A DNA stretch of 64,000 nt from Campylobacter sp. MIT 97-5078 (GCF_006864455.1 NZ_QHLK01000011.1:1-64000), one strand, 5' to 3'. Numbered from the stretch's first letter, positions 8,705 through 19,209 are shown. Notes: generated by a model from the sequence alone, not told the origin. Numbers and translations: made by a program.

Positions 8705-9298
8705 TTAAGTGGTTTTGTAAAATTTAATTGTTTGTTTGCAGACTTTGCAGTTAAATTTCTTTTTATTTTTTTGTATCTTTTGATGAACATTAAAAGGCAC
8801 ATCGTGAATTTTTCCTTTACAAGCACAGGTATAAAAATAACTATACACTTGTGTATCATCATCATCACTTGCTTCAAAGCTAATATCGCTACCATCTTCT
8901 GAAGCAAGAAGAGACTTTCTGTATTCAGCGACTTTCATATCTTCAAACAAAATATGCTCTAAAAGCCATTTTTTAGCTGCTACATAGAGTTTTTCTTTTA
9001 AATCATTTGTGCTACGAATATTTTTAATGAGATCAATCATCATTTGAATGATATCTTTGTGAATTTTTTTATGAGGATCAAGGTCTGGAAAACCTATAGT
9101 TTGCATATATTTTTCCTCATCATGAAAATGTTCTTTCATATAGTTAAAAAAGCCAGCTAGTAAGTCTTTTACCTTTGTTTTATCTACAGATCTATCTGAG
9201 ATTTGCTCAACTTCAGCCGCAAGCTCGAAAAGCTTTTTGTGCTGTTCGTCGACTTTAGCGTTATATACGCTGTAAGAATTATCCCACCTTGGGAGCAT
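8705..9298 (-). CDS. Bacteriohemerythrin with C-terminal Cys-rich tail
   Basis: A non-heme diiron O2-binding protein. The hemerythrin ligand pattern is present: H in DEQHKKLF, HFHDEEKYM, DPHKKIHKD and LLEHILFEDMKVAEY. The canonical N-terminal WDNSYSVYNAKVDEQH is intact. A tail after about residue 150 carries CACKGKIHD and CKVCK, a CxC...CxxC pattern that could bind a metal. I place the start at the ATG of MLPRWDNSY (9298): AAAGGACAAT precedes it, and the upstream ORF extension to 9349 overlaps the -10 box TATAAT at 9338-9343. In C. jejuni a hemerythrin gene also neighbours two-component genes. Confidence 0.88.
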   Translation of the reverse strand: MLPRWDNSYSVYNAKVDEQHKKLFELAAEVEQISDRSVDKTKVKDLLAGFFNYMKEHFHDEEKYMQTIGFPDLDPHKKIHKDIIQMMIDLIKNIRSTNDLKEKLYVAAKKWLLEHILFEDMKVAEYRKSLLASEDGSDISFEASDDDDTQVYSYFYTCACKGKIHDVPFNVHQKIQKNKKKFNCKVCKQTIKFYKTT

Positions 9299-9337
9299 AA
9301 TGATTGTCCTTAAAGCAAAGTATGAATTTTTCCTTTC

Positions 9338-9370
9338 ATTATAGCACAAAAATTAATTTTTGTGCTATAA
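9338..9370. promoter_or_regulatory. Perfect 32-bp palindrome holding two divergent -10 boxes
   Basis: Positions 9339-9370 form an exact 16+16 palindrome whose half-site is TTATAGCACAAAAATT. The left arm contains the minus-strand -10 TATAAT for the hemerythrin gene. The right arm contains TGCTATAAAAT, a plus-strand extended -10 for the response regulator gene. The symmetry suggests an operator controlling both genes, perhaps bound by the encoded response regulator. A role as an RNA hairpin is less likely because both -10 boxes lie inside it. Confidence 0.75.
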
Positions 9371-9413
9371 AATATAATAAAAAATTTATATTTTAAGAAC
9401 AAAAGGTAAAGAA

Positions 9414-10085
9414 ATGGCAGCGAAGATTCTTTTGCTTGAAGATGATATTAATCTTAGTGAGCTTGTTGAGGAATTTCTGATTGATGAGGGGTATGAAATA
9501 AGTTTGGTAAATGATGCTGAAGCAGCTTTAAATCTTGCTTATGAAAAGCATTTTGATCTGTGGATTTTAGATGTTAAAGTGCCTTTGGGCGATGGTTTTT
9601 CTTTGCTTAAGGAACTCAGGCAAGCAGGCAAAAACACACCAGCTATTTTTCTTACTTCTTTAAATACGGCTAGTGATTTAAAGGAAGGCTTTGATGCGGG
9701 CTGTGATGATTATATCAGAAAGCCTTTTGAGCTTGTTGAACTTGCTTTGCGTGTTGAAAGTATATTAAAGCGTTCTTTTGCTCATAAAAATGAAAATTAC
9801 GAGGATTTGGGCGATAATTATAAATTCTCTCTTTCTTCTCAAATTTTATACAAAGATGATAAAGCCCTTACCCTGCCAAGTAAGGAAATTAAGCTTTTGT
9901 CTTTGCTTTTAAAGCACAAAAATCGTTTTGTGAGCGTGAAACAGATTTTTGAAGAGCTTTGGGATTATGATGAAGAGCCAAGTGAGTTGAGTTTAAGAGC
10001 GTATGTGAAAAATTTAAGAAAAATTCTCGGTAAGGATTCTATCATCAACCAACGTGGCAGGGGGTATTGCTATGACAGAGGCTAA
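9414..10085 (+). CDS. OmpR-family response regulator
   Basis: Cytoplasmic transcription factor of a two-component system. The receiver domain (1-120) has the acidic pocket LLLEDD, the phospho-acceptor in LWILDVKVPLGDG (D53 by count), Thr/Ser in FLTSL and Lys in YIRKPF. Residues from about 130 to 223 form the winged-helix output domain (LPSKEIKLLSLLLKHKN, SLRAYVKNLRKIL). The gene order next to a hemerythrin gene resembles the C. jejuni region holding cprRS and dccRS; I cannot decide between them. It overlaps the kinase gene by 14 nt. Confidence 0.9.
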   Translation: MAAKILLLEDDINLSELVEEFLIDEGYEISLVNDAEAALNLAYEKHFDLWILDVKVPLGDGFSLLKELRQAGKNTPAIFLTSLNTASDLKEGFDAGCDDYIRKPFELVELALRVESILKRSFAHKNENYEDLGDNYKFSLSSQILYKDDKALTLPSKEIKLLSLLLKHKNRFVSVKQIFEELWDYDEEPSELSLRAYVKNLRKILGKDSIINQRGRGYCYDRG

Positions 10086-11292
10086 ATGGGTAATTAGGTC
10101 AATCCTTAGCCTTTATCTTGTAACAACAGGTATTTTTTTGCTTATCTTCTTTGTTTTGTGGTATCAAAAACTCTATGAAGAGCTTGTTAATGTAAAAACT
10201 TCAGACTTAAAGGATGCTCACAGAACTATAGTTTTAAGCGTGATAAACTCTAAATATACCCCAATTACTCAAGCATGCAAAGATATAAGTAATGTTTCAA
10301 GTCTTAAATTTGCCATACTTGATGAAAAACAAATTCTTTGTTCAAGTTTGGATTTTACCCCAAAAGATCTTAATGTAAGCATTCGCACAAGGGGAATTTA
10401 TAAAAACAAAGCCTTTTATATAGCGGCTATGGATTCAACGAGTTATTATCTTCAAAAAGAGGATGATAGAAAAAAAGATTTTGAGCGAGAGAGCATACAA
10501 GATGGGGCTTTGAGGACTTTTGTTGTGGGTGAAGATGTGAGCGATGATGTGATGCTTATTCGATCAAAAGTTTTTGCAGGTGCTTTATTTTCTTTTTTAC
10601 TCATCGCTTTAGTTTCTTATTTTTTGGTAAAAATTGCTATAAAACCGCTTGAAAACAAGATTAAAACCCTAAATAGTTTTATCAAAGACTTTACGCATGA
10701 GATTAATACGCCTTTAAGTGTGATTTTGCTTAGCATTGAAAGGCTTGAACAGCAAAAAAATATCCTTGATGAGGTTAAATTTAAACGTATGAAGCTTGCT
10801 GCAAAAACCTTGAGTCAGACGTATTCGGATTTGATTTTTTATACTTTTCCAGATACCATTTCAAATGAAGAAGAAAAGATTGATATGAAAGAGCTTGTGA
10901 ATGAAAGGCTTGAGTATTTTAAGCTCTTTTTTGAGCAAAAAAAGTTGGATTTAAGCATAGAACTTGAGGTAAATAACTTTTTGGTGGCGAGCAAAAGTAA
11001 AATCAATAAAATGTTTGATAATCTTTTAAATAATGCTATTAAATATAACAAAAAAGGTGGCTTTATACAAGTAAAACTCAAAGATAATACCCTTTCAATC
11101 AAAGATAGTGGGTGTGGGATCGATGAGGAGAGTGTGAAAAAGATTTTTGATCGTTATGCTCGTTTTAATAAAGATCAAGGCGGTTTTGGCATAGGCTTAA
11201 GCCTTGTACAAGATATTTGCAAGGAATATAAAATCACCATAAAATGTAATTCAAAGCTACGCGAAGGCACGGAATTTGTGCTGAATTGGTGA
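10072..11292 (+). CDS. Sensor histidine kinase
   Basis: Inner-membrane partner of the preceding response regulator. Transmembrane segments lie near residues 10-32 and 165-190, flanking a periplasmic sensor region. The H-box is FIKDFTHEINTPLSVIL. The ATPase domain shows the N-box NLLNNAIKY, the G1 box DSGCGIDEE, FDRYARF and GGFGIGLSLV. I chose ATG 10072, which has AGGGGG upstream; an in-frame GTG at 10054 is possible. The signal sensed is unknown. Confidence 0.9.
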   Translation: MTEAKWVIRSILSLYLVTTGIFLLIFFVLWYQKLYEELVNVKTSDLKDAHRTIVLSVINSKYTPITQACKDISNVSSLKFAILDEKQILCSSLDFTPKDLNVSIRTRGIYKNKAFYIAAMDSTSYYLQKEDDRKKDFERESIQDGALRTFVVGEDVSDDVMLIRSKVFAGALFSFLLIALVSYFLVKIAIKPLENKIKTLNSFIKDFTHEINTPLSVILLSIERLEQQKNILDEVKFKRMKLAAKTLSQTYSDLIFYTFPDTISNEEEKIDMKELVNERLEYFKLFFEQKKLDLSIELEVNNFLVASKSKINKMFDNLLNNAIKYNKKGGFIQVKLKDNTLSIKDSGCGIDEESVKKIFDRYARFNKDQGGFGIGLSLVQDICKEYKITIKCNSKLREGTEFVLNW

Positions 11293-11328
11293 GTTTTGTT
11301 TTTTTTGTGTAAATGTCTTGAGCCGAGT

Positions 11329-11538
11329 TTATTTGTTACTGAGTAAGGCTTTGTTTTTGCTTTCTATAAGCTGGTTTAAAAAAGAAGTGATGTACTCTCT
11401 TTGCTCTATGTTTAAAGTTGCTAATTCAGCCTTGATCAAATCACTAACAAGCTGTTCATTTGAAAGCTCAAAGTCTGAAAACTCTCTTGCTTTTTGAATG
11501 GTTTTAAGCACTCTTAAGTCTTTATTTTGCATATACAT
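11329..11538 (-). CDS. Small hypothetical protein, 69 aa
   Basis: A charged, probably helical protein (NKDLRVLKTIQKAREFSDFELSN in two parts, then FLNQLIESKNKALL). It has no membrane segment or Cys/His motif. It starts 7 nt after the stop of the laccase-domain gene on the same strand and is probably cotranscribed with it; ATGs at 11538 and 11532 are both possible. I do not recognise a family. Function unknown. Confidence 0.55.
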   Translation of the reverse strand: MYMQNKDLRVLKTIQKAREFSDFELSNEQLVSDLIKAELATLNIEQREYITSFLNQLIESKNKALLSNK

Positions 11539-11545
11539 TTTTTAC

Positions 11546-12223
11546 TCACTTAAGATAAATTACGCTTACAAAACGTTGTTCGCTCTTATCGCGTCGGTAA
11601 GAAAAAAAGCGTTTGTCTTCAAAATTGCAAATTCTACTATCATGAATATGAGCAATATGAAGTTTTTTAGCTTGGGCTTTAACTAAGGCTTTTAAATCAA
11701 GCTTGTTTTCATCTACGAAGTCTTTAAAATGAGCCATAGCTTCGGCTAAAACCTCGCCATTTATTTCATAATTTTGCTTGCAAATTGATGCACCGATAAA
11801 AAGGTGCATTTGTGCTAAATCTAAATTTGTATCAAAGCTCGCTCTCATCTTTTGTATAGCTTCGTTTAAGATATTTGAAAAACAGCCCTTTCGTCCAGAA
11901 TGCAAAGCTCCTATATAGCCTTTTTCATGCCATAAAAGCAAAGGCAAGCAATCTGCACTTAAAACGCAAAGGGCGATATTTTTTTGATCTGTGATTAAGC
12001 CATCACAAGTATAAACACTTTTACTTTCATTAAAAAGCTCAACCTTGTTTGAATGCATTTGTTCCATAAAAACGCATTTTTTTATATTTGGTGCGTGATG
12101 CGTAAAAAGGTTTTTGTTTAAAATTTGAGCTCTAAAACCCATAAAATCAGCATTATAAGCCATAAAAGCCCCAGCTTTTTCATTATCTAGTAAAGAAAAG
12201 AAATCCGATCTATGTGTTCCCAA
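11546..12223 (-). CDS. pgeF: YfiH/PgeF laccase-domain protein
   Basis: Cys/His-dependent purine nucleoside/oxidase family protein; family members remove misincorporated residues in peptidoglycan precursors or act on purine nucleosides. The metal-site pattern is visible: MEQMHSNKV (H), LSADCLPLLLW (C) and IGALHSGRKGC (H). Later motifs are IGASICKQNYEI and DSRICNFEDKRFFSYRRDK. I chose TTG 12223, which has AAAAGGAAC 7 nt upstream; the ATG at 12268 would give an 82-nt overlap with ribE and has a weak ribosome site. It is in an operon with ribE. Confidence 0.82.
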   Translation of the reverse strand: MGTHRSDFFSLLDNEKAGAFMAYNADFMGFRAQILNKNLFTHHAPNIKKCVFMEQMHSNKVELFNESKSVYTCDGLITDQKNIALCVLSADCLPLLLWHEKGYIGALHSGRKGCFSNILNEAIQKMRASFDTNLDLAQMHLFIGASICKQNYEINGEVLAEAMAHFKDFVDENKLDLKALVKAQAKKLHIAHIHDSRICNFEDKRFFSYRRDKSEQRFVSVIYLK

Positions 12224-12813
12224 GAAAGTTCCTTTTGATCTGTTTTTGCATTTTTGCACCCAAGCCATCTTAAAGTGTAACGAGCGAGCAAATCACTTTC
12301 TATATTGATTTTGCGCCCTATTTTATAGCTGTGAAATAAAGTTTTTTTAAAACTTATAGGGATAATAGTTAAGCGTATGCTACTTGTAAAAACTTCATTA
12401 ATGGTAAGACTTACGCCATCAACACCTATGCTACCTTTTTCACTCATTAAGGGCATGGCTTTGGTTGGAAGTTGAAGATAAAAATCCACTCCATTTTCGA
12501 TTTTTTCGATTTTTTCTAAGGTAGCGATAAAATCGATATGCCCTTGCATTAAGTGTCCATCTATCCTATCACTAAGCCTTAGAGCCGGTTCTATATGCAC
12601 TTTGTCTTTGTAGTTTTCAAGGGCAAGGTGGCTCCTACTTTCCTTTGAAAGCTCGACATCAAAGCCGTCTTGTGCTAGCTTAATGACGCTTAAACATGCT
12701 CCGTTCACAGCTATACTATCGCCAAGTTTGGGTTTATAAGAGGCTTTAAGGCTTAAGATATTGTTCTTATAAGCCTTAACTTCAGCAATTTCTCTTATAA
12801 GCCCATTAAACAT
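12187..12813 (-). CDS. ribE: Riboflavin synthase alpha chain
   Basis: Dismutates two 6,7-dimethyl-8-ribityllumazine molecules to riboflavin. The start MFNGLIREIAEV is typical of the family. Two tandem lumazine-binding half-domains are visible: residues 1-90 with GDSIAVNGACLSV, and about 95-190 with GSIGVDGVSLTINEV. The HLMQGHIDFIA segment links them. The length of 208 aa is normal. Its 3' end overlaps the start of the laccase-domain gene. Confidence 0.94.
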   Translation of the reverse strand: MFNGLIREIAEVKAYKNNILSLKASYKPKLGDSIAVNGACLSVIKLAQDGFDVELSKESRSHLALENYKDKVHIEPALRLSDRIDGHLMQGHIDFIATLEKIEKIENGVDFYLQLPTKAMPLMSEKGSIGVDGVSLTINEVFTSSIRLTIIPISFKKTLFHSYKIGRKINIESDLLARYTLRWLGCKNAKTDQKELSWEHIDRISFLY

Positions 12814-12818
12814 TGTTA

Positions 12819-14319
<1,501 letters not shown>

Positions 14320-14323
<4 letters not shown>

Positions 14324-15531
14324 AATTCGCCCTCTTTGACGCGTAAAGGCTTAACTCCGGGAAGTTCTTTACCTTCGATAAGCTCAAGGCTCGCTCCTCC
14401 ACCTGTTGAGATAAAAGTCATCTCATCAGCCTCACCTGATCGTGCCACAACATCGGCTGTATCGCCTCCACCAATGATGGTTGTAGCATGGCTATCGCCT
14501 ATAAAATGACTCATCTTCATACTGCCTTTGCTGAATTTTTCTATCTCAAACACGCCCATAGGTCCATTCCACCAAATGGTTTGCGCATCACTTAAAGCCT
14601 CGCGAAAAAGCTTTCCAGTTGCTGGTCCTATATCAAGTCCCATGAAGCCGTTTGGAATTTCTTGAGTTGGCACATAAGACATTAAAGCATCGCTTGAACA
14701 AGTGCGCGCCACAGCCACATCTACAGGTAGATAAACTTTTACCCCAAGTTCCTTACCCCTTGCTAAGATCGCCTTTGCTTCGTCGATAAGTTCTTCTTCT
14801 AAGAGTGAATCGCCTATATCAAATTCAAGAGCTTTTAAGAAAGTAAAAGCCATTCCCCCGCCGATAATGAGCTTATCGACTTTGTTGATAAGATTTCTTA
14901 AAGCTTGAAGCTTGCCACTTACTTTTGAGCCGCCTACCACAGCTACAAAAGGGCGGGCTGGGTGTTTTAAGAGGTTGTTTGCAAAGCTGATTTCTCTAAG
15001 GAGTAAAAAGCCGGCTCCTTTGTGATTATTATCAAAAAATTTCGTGATGGCTTCAACGCTAGCATGCACTCTGTGGCATACCCCAAATGCGTCATTGACA
15101 TACACATCAGCCATTGAGGCAAGTTCTTTTGCAAGTTCTTCATCGTTTTTGGTTTCGCCTTTTTCAAAACGCAAATTTTCAAGCATTAAAATTTCAGTTG
15201 GTTTTAAATTTGCTGCCTTAGTTTTAGCGTCTTTTCCAATCACATCTTTTGCCATAACTACTTCTTTATTTAAAAGTCTTGCAAGACGTTTTGCTATAGG
15301 CTCAAGAGAGTATTTTTGACTAAGCTCCTTTGGACGCCCTAGATGAGAAGCTAAAATCACGCTACAACCATTATCTAAACAATATCTTATCGTAGGGATA
15401 GCTGAGCGAATGCGTCTATCATCAGTGATATTTAAAAACTCATCTTGAGGGACATTAAAATCACAGCGGATAAACACCTTCTTGCCATTTAAATCAAGTT
15501 CTTTAACCGAGACAATATCAGCACTTTGCAT
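14320..15531 (-). CDS. pgk: Phosphoglycerate kinase
   Basis: Glycolytic/gluconeogenic kinase transferring phosphate between 1,3-bisphosphoglycerate and ADP. The substrate motifs [10 protein letters not shown] and ASHLGRPK are at the N-terminus, with [13 protein letters not shown] and [12 protein letters not shown] in the middle. The nucleotide site GGGDTADVV and [20 protein letters not shown] are near the end. Full length at 403 aa. It lies between gapA (2 nt away) and tpiA (overlapping), an ordinary gap-pgk-tpi cluster. Confidence 0.97.
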
Positions 15532-15533
15532 CT

Positions 15534-16529
15534 TTAACCTTTCATCACCAACACAGCCATATCAAGCAAACGGCTTGAATAGCCCCATTCATTATCATAC
15601 CAAGCCACGATTTTAACAAAATCATCTTGTATCACTTGAGTAAGATCGCAAGCCACGATCGCTCCATAACTTGAGCCTATAAAATCAGAACTTACCCTCT
15701 CATCTTCATCAATAGCCAAAAAGCCTTTTAAATTTGAAGCTGCAGCCTTTTTAAAAGCATTATTCAGCTCTTCTTTGCTTGTTTTTTTGACAAGCTTTGC
15801 GGTCAAATCCACGCTTGAAACATCAATCACTGGCACACGCATACTTTGCCCGTGCAAACGTCCATCAAGTTCTGGCATGATAAGCTTCATGGCTTTTGCA
15901 GCCCCGGTTGAAGTTGGGATAATGTTTTGAGCCGCTGCTCTGCTTCGACGTTTGTCTTTTGTCTTTGCATCAATAATGCTTTGCCCATTTGTATAAGCAT
16001 GTATGGTTGTCATCAGCCCTTTTTCTATACCAAATTCATCTTGCAAAACCCTACACACAGGACCTAAGCAGTTAGTGGTACAACTTGCATTTGAGATAAT
16101 CTTTTCGCCTTTATAAAGATGAGAATTTACGCCCATAACAAAGGTAGGCGTATCATCTTTTGCAGGAGCTGACATAATTACTTTTTGTATGCCTTGTTCT
16201 AAAAAAGCTTGGCACTTTTCTTGAGTTAAATGTGCTCCTGTGCATTCAAGCACGACTTGTGCACCGTATTTTGCAAAGTTAAGTTCTTTGATATCACGAA
16301 TTTTAAAGACTTTGATTTTTTTGCCATCAATGATAAGCATATCATCTTGGCTTGAAACTTCGCCCTCATAGGTTCTATGCACGCTGTCATATTTAAAAAG
16401 GTATTTTGTGATCTCCAAATCTGAAGTATCATTAATCGCTACAAGCTCCACATCATCGCGTTTTAATGCAATACGTGCAACACACCTTCCAATACGCCCA
16501 AAGCCATTTATTGCAATTTTAATCGCCAT
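15534..16529 (-). CDS. gapA: Glyceraldehyde-3-phosphate dehydrogenase
   Basis: Oxidises glyceraldehyde 3-phosphate to 1,3-bisphosphoglycerate using NAD. The Rossmann start is INGFGRIGR, and the catalytic cysteine is in [12 protein letters not shown]. The catalytic His lies in [11 protein letters not shown], and substrate binding in [10 protein letters not shown]. The C-terminal [15 protein letters not shown] is conserved. 331 aa. It is the first gene of the gap-pgk-tpi-fabI minus-strand run and is divergent from nadD. Confidence 0.97.
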   Translation of the reverse strand: MAIKIAINGFGRIGRCVARIALKRDDVELVAINDTSDLEITKYLFKYDSVHRTYEGEVSSQDDMLIIDGKKIKVFKIRDIKELNFAKYGAQVVLECTGAHLTQEKCQAFLEQGIQKVIMSAPAKDDTPTFVMGVNSHLYKGEKIISNASCTTNCLGPVCRVLQDEFGIEKGLMTTIHAYTNGQSIIDAKTKDKRRSRAAAQNIIPTSTGAAKAMKLIMPELDGRLHGQSMRVPVIDVSSVDLTAKLVKKTSKEELNNAFKKAAASNLKGFLAIDEDERVSSDFIGSSYGAIVACDLTQVIQDDFVKIVAWYDNEWGYSSRLLDMAVLVMKG

Positions 16530-16553
16530 TTAATTTCCTTTTGCAAAATAAAA

Positions 16554-16562
16554 TGCTAGAAT
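16554..16562 (+). promoter_or_regulatory. Extended -10 promoter of nadD-rsfS
   Basis: TGCTAGAAT is an extended -10 element of the Campylobacter housekeeping type. Transcription would start near 16569, about 20 nt before the ATG at 16589, which rules out the longer ORF start at 16541. The same element stands upstream of yajC. Confidence 0.6.
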
Positions 16563-16588
16563 TCTACAAAAAAAAGGTTAAAAATTTA

Positions 16589-17473
16589 ATGAAAATTGCA
16601 TTTTTTGGCGGAAGTTTTGATCCGCCGCACTTAGGACACGATGCTGTGGTAAAGGTAGCTTTAAACACACTTGATATAGATAAACTCATCATTATGCCAA
16701 CCTTTATAAACCCTTTTAAACAAGGCTTTGTAGCAAGTAAAGAGCAAAGATTTTTATGGGCGAAAAAACTATGGGGAAATTTAGAAAAGGTTGAAATTTG
16801 TGATTTTGAGATAAAACAAGAAAGACCTGTGCCAAGTATAGAAAGCGTTTTATACCTTCAAAAACGTTTTAATCCTAGTAAAATCTATCTTATTATAGGC
16901 GCTGATCATTTAGCGAGTTTGCACTCTTGGCATGAGTTTGATAGCTTAAGCAAAATGGTTGAATTTGTCGTGGCAAGCAGACTTAAGATCATTATACCAA
17001 AGGAATTTAAAAAGCTTGATGTTCATTTTGATATAGCCTCATCTTTTATTCGCGATACCTTAGATGTCAGCGAGGTTTGTGAGGGCATAAAAGATGAAGT
17101 TAAAGAATATTATACTCAATTTATAAATAAAACTCAAAGGATAAAAATGCAAGAAAGAATCAAAGCTATTACGGATATTTTAGATGATAAAAAAGCCGAG
17201 CAAATCGAAGTTTTTGATATGCAAGATAAGGATTATTTTGTAAGCTTTGTGGTGCTTGCAAATACTTTAGGACAAAGGCATGCTTTGGCATTAATTGATG
17301 AACTTAAAACAAAGCTTAAAGAAAAAGGAGAGCAGTTTTTGGGCATAGAAAGTTCTGAGGATTGGAGCGTGCTTGATTTAGGTGATATACTCATTCATCT
17401 TTTGAGTGAGGATTATAGAGCAAAATACAATTTGGAAGAGTTTTTAAAAGAGCTTGGCAAGCAAAAGGCTTAA
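16589..17473 (+). CDS. nadD-rsfS: NadD-RsfS fusion protein
   Basis: One frame encodes two proteins that are separate in C. jejuni. Residues 1-186 are nicotinate-nucleotide adenylyltransferase (NAD synthesis), with FGGSFDPPHLGH at the start and SSFIRD near the end. Residues 187-294 are the ribosome silencing factor RsfS, with FVVLANTLGQRHALALIDEL and WSVLDLGDILIHLL. No stop separates them. An apparent rsfS ribosome site (CAAAGGA) and ATG (17147-17149) remain inside the frame, so RsfS may also be made alone as a 108-aa protein. A lost nadD stop codon is the simplest explanation. Confidence 0.9.
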   Translation: MKIAFFGGSFDPPHLGHDAVVKVALNTLDIDKLIIMPTFINPFKQGFVASKEQRFLWAKKLWGNLEKVEICDFEIKQERPVPSIESVLYLQKRFNPSKIYLIIGADHLASLHSWHEFDSLSKMVEFVVASRLKIIIPKEFKKLDVHFDIASSFIRDTLDVSEVCEGIKDEVKEYYTQFINKTQRIKMQERIKAITDILDDKKAEQIEVFDMQDKDYFVSFVVLANTLGQRHALALIDELKTKLKEKGEQFLGIESSEDWSVLDLGDILIHLLSEDYRAKYNLEEFLKELGKQKA

Positions 17474-17511
17474 GTTTTACTTTAAGGATCAAAGCTTAGA
17501 ACAGCGACTTA

Positions 17512-17601
17512 TTATTCTTGTGTTTGGTTAAGATCATTATCTTGAGTTAAGTTATCATTAAACACATTGTCTTTTGTAGGTTTTTTTGCTTGAGTTTTCA
17601 T
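17512..17601 (-). CDS. Possible 29-aa polar peptide
   Basis: A short ORF with ATG at 17601 and TAA at 17512, rich in Gln, Asn, Asp, Lys and Thr (start MKTQAKKPTKDNVF). It lies immediately downstream of lnt on the same strand. The ribosome site is weak (AACCAAAG). It may be a small protein, or chance in a 150-nt gap between nadD-rsfS and lnt. No function can be given. Confidence 0.2.
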   Translation of the reverse strand: MKTQAKKPTKDNVFNDNLTQDNDLNQTQE

Positions 17602-17623
17602 CTTTGGTTGCTACATTTTTACT

Positions 17624-18964
17624 TTATTTTATGTTTTTGAACTGATCAAGATACGCAAAAAGCTCGTTTTTAAGATACGCAAAAAGTGATTTTTTAGGTG
17701 TGATGGTGGTTGTAATTTCTCCATTTGTTGCATGATATACGCTTACGCCATATTTACTTGCATAAAATGCGATCAAAAGTCTTTGTAAGCTCGGTTCTAT
17801 AAAGTCGTCAAACCAAGCATTATTTGATATGGCGATGATGATCTTACTTTCTTTGTATAAGTCTTCTTTTGTGGCTTCATAACAAATCGCATTGGTGATT
17901 TTTTGTCCAAAAAGTTCGTAGTGGTTGAGCTTTTCGCCTCTTGAAAACTCGCCCATATCTGGCAAAAGATAAGTTCGCACAAATTCTTTGAAGATAGGTA
18001 ATTCTTCGCCAAAAGGCACAAGATAATGCTTGTTAAGAATTTTTACCTCACCATTTTGAAAAACATAAGTGCTATTATAAAAACCTTTATTTTCTTCATT
18101 AAACGCTCCTGTGATGATAACAATATTTTTAGATAATTCTTTTAAAAGCTCATAATAAAGCCCTGAAAAAGTTTGTTTAAGTTCAAAAGCAAAGGCACTT
18201 TCTGGCAACACAACTACTTCTTTTTTAGCTTCTATAGCCTTAAATATCTCATTGATGAGTCTATCTGCTTCATTGGCTTGATTTTCGCTGAGGTATTTTT
18301 GATCTTGAGAGATATGTGTTTGTATCAAAGCAATATTTGCATTTAAGCTTTTAAATTCAGTATCCTTATACTGCATACCTATAAAAAATAAAGCTAAAAT
18401 AATGGTGATTTTATAATATCTTGAAATGTATCTTTCATAGTAAAAATACGCGATTAAAAACATACAAATCACGCCTTTCATTGAGCTTTCAAAAAAGCCA
18501 TACACACTTAAAATACCCCAATTAAGCCAGTCAAAGCCTAAAGGGTGGATAAAGCTGATTAAAAATACTCCGCACAACCTTAAAAAGTCAAATTTAAGCA
18601 TAAAGCAAACTTGAAACAAAATCCCATAAAACAAACCAATACCAAGAATTTCAAAAGGGATCAAATAGCTTAGTCCAAAATAAACAGAAGAAAATGAAAG
18701 CCAAAAAAACCACAAAATTCCAAGAAAAAATCCAGCCCAAAAATAGCCAGTTTTATCAGATCGTAAAAGCAAAACAAGTCCATAAATAGCCAAAAATGGT
18801 GAAAAAATTTCAAGGATTAAGCCCTCAAAAAAGGATAAATAAATTGAATTTGAAAGTAAAATTGCAATAAAAAAGGATTTTATTATTTTTAAAATGCTAG
18901 AATTAGAATTTAATTTTTTTACAAAAGGAAAATAATATGCAACAAAACTCTTTGCTAACTTCAT
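17624..18964 (-). CDS. lnt: Apolipoprotein N-acyltransferase
   Basis: Adds the third acyl chain to lipoproteins in the inner membrane. The N-terminal half (about 25-210) is a run of membrane helices. The C-terminal half is a nitrilase-like domain with the catalytic Glu in VVLPESAFAFE, Lys in NKHYLVPFGEELP, and Cys in ITNAICYEAT. 446 aa from the only available start, ATG 18964. No other ATG, GTG or TTG exists before the first membrane segment, so the gene starts inside the divergent yajC, overlapping it by 28 nt. The true start is uncertain. Confidence 0.88.
   Translation of the reverse strand: MKLAKSFVAYYFPFVKKLNSNSSILKIIKSFFIAILLSNSIYLSFFEGLILEIFSPFLAIYGLVLLLRSDKTGYFWAGFFLGILWFFWLSFSSVYFGLSYLIPFEILGIGLFYGILFQVCFMLKFDFLRLCGVFLISFIHPLGFDWLNWGILSVYGFFESSMKGVICMFLIAYFYYERYISRYYKITIILALFFIGMQYKDTEFKSLNANIALIQTHISQDQKYLSENQANEADRLINEIFKAIEAKKEVVVLPESAFAFELKQTFSGLYYELLKELSKNIVIITGAFNEENKGFYNSTYVFQNGEVKILNKHYLVPFGEELPIFKEFVRTYLLPDMGEFSRGEKLNHYELFGQKITNAICYEATKEDLYKESKIIIAISNNAWFDDFIEPSLQRLLIAFYASKYGVSVYHATNGEITTTITPKKSLFAYLKNELFAYLDQFKNIK
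18895..18903 (+). promoter_or_regulatory. Extended -10 promoter of yajC-secDF
   Basis: TGCTAGAAT, identical to the nadD -10 element, lies 33 nt before the yajC ATG. It sits inside the N-terminal coding part of the opposing lnt gene. Confidence 0.55.
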
Positions 18965-19209
18965 TGTTACCTCTACTCGTGCTTTTTGCGATTTTTTATT
19001 TTTTGGTTATCCGCCCTCAACAAAAACAAGCAAAAGCCCACAAACAAATGATTTCAGAGCTTACTAAAGGCGATAAAATCATCACAAATGGTGGCTTGAT
19101 CTGCGAAGTGATAAAACCAGAAGATGATTTTATCAAAGTTAAGCTTAATGATGAGAACACTATTGCAAAAATTTCAAAAGAATTTATAGCAAAGAAAATT
19201 GATGCCTAA
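18937..19209 (+). CDS. yajC: YajC, Sec translocon accessory protein
   Basis: Single-span membrane protein that associates with SecDF. The N-terminal helix (LLPLLVLFAIFYFLVIRPQ) carries the family RPQQKQ motif, followed by LTKGDKIITNGGLICEV. 90 aa is normal. It has a good ribosome site (AAAAGGAAAA). It is the first gene of yajC-secD-secF; its 3' end overlaps secD by 8 nt. Confidence 0.95.
   Translation: MQQNSLLTSLLPLLVLFAIFYFLVIRPQQKQAKAHKQMISELTKGDKIITNGGLICEVIKPEDDFIKVKLNDENTIAKISKEFIAKKIDA

Noticed and set aside
9299-9349. Longer N-terminus for the hemerythrin protein
   Set aside because: The extension includes the -10 box and part of the palindrome, and the hemerythrin family start plus the ribosome site lie at 9298.
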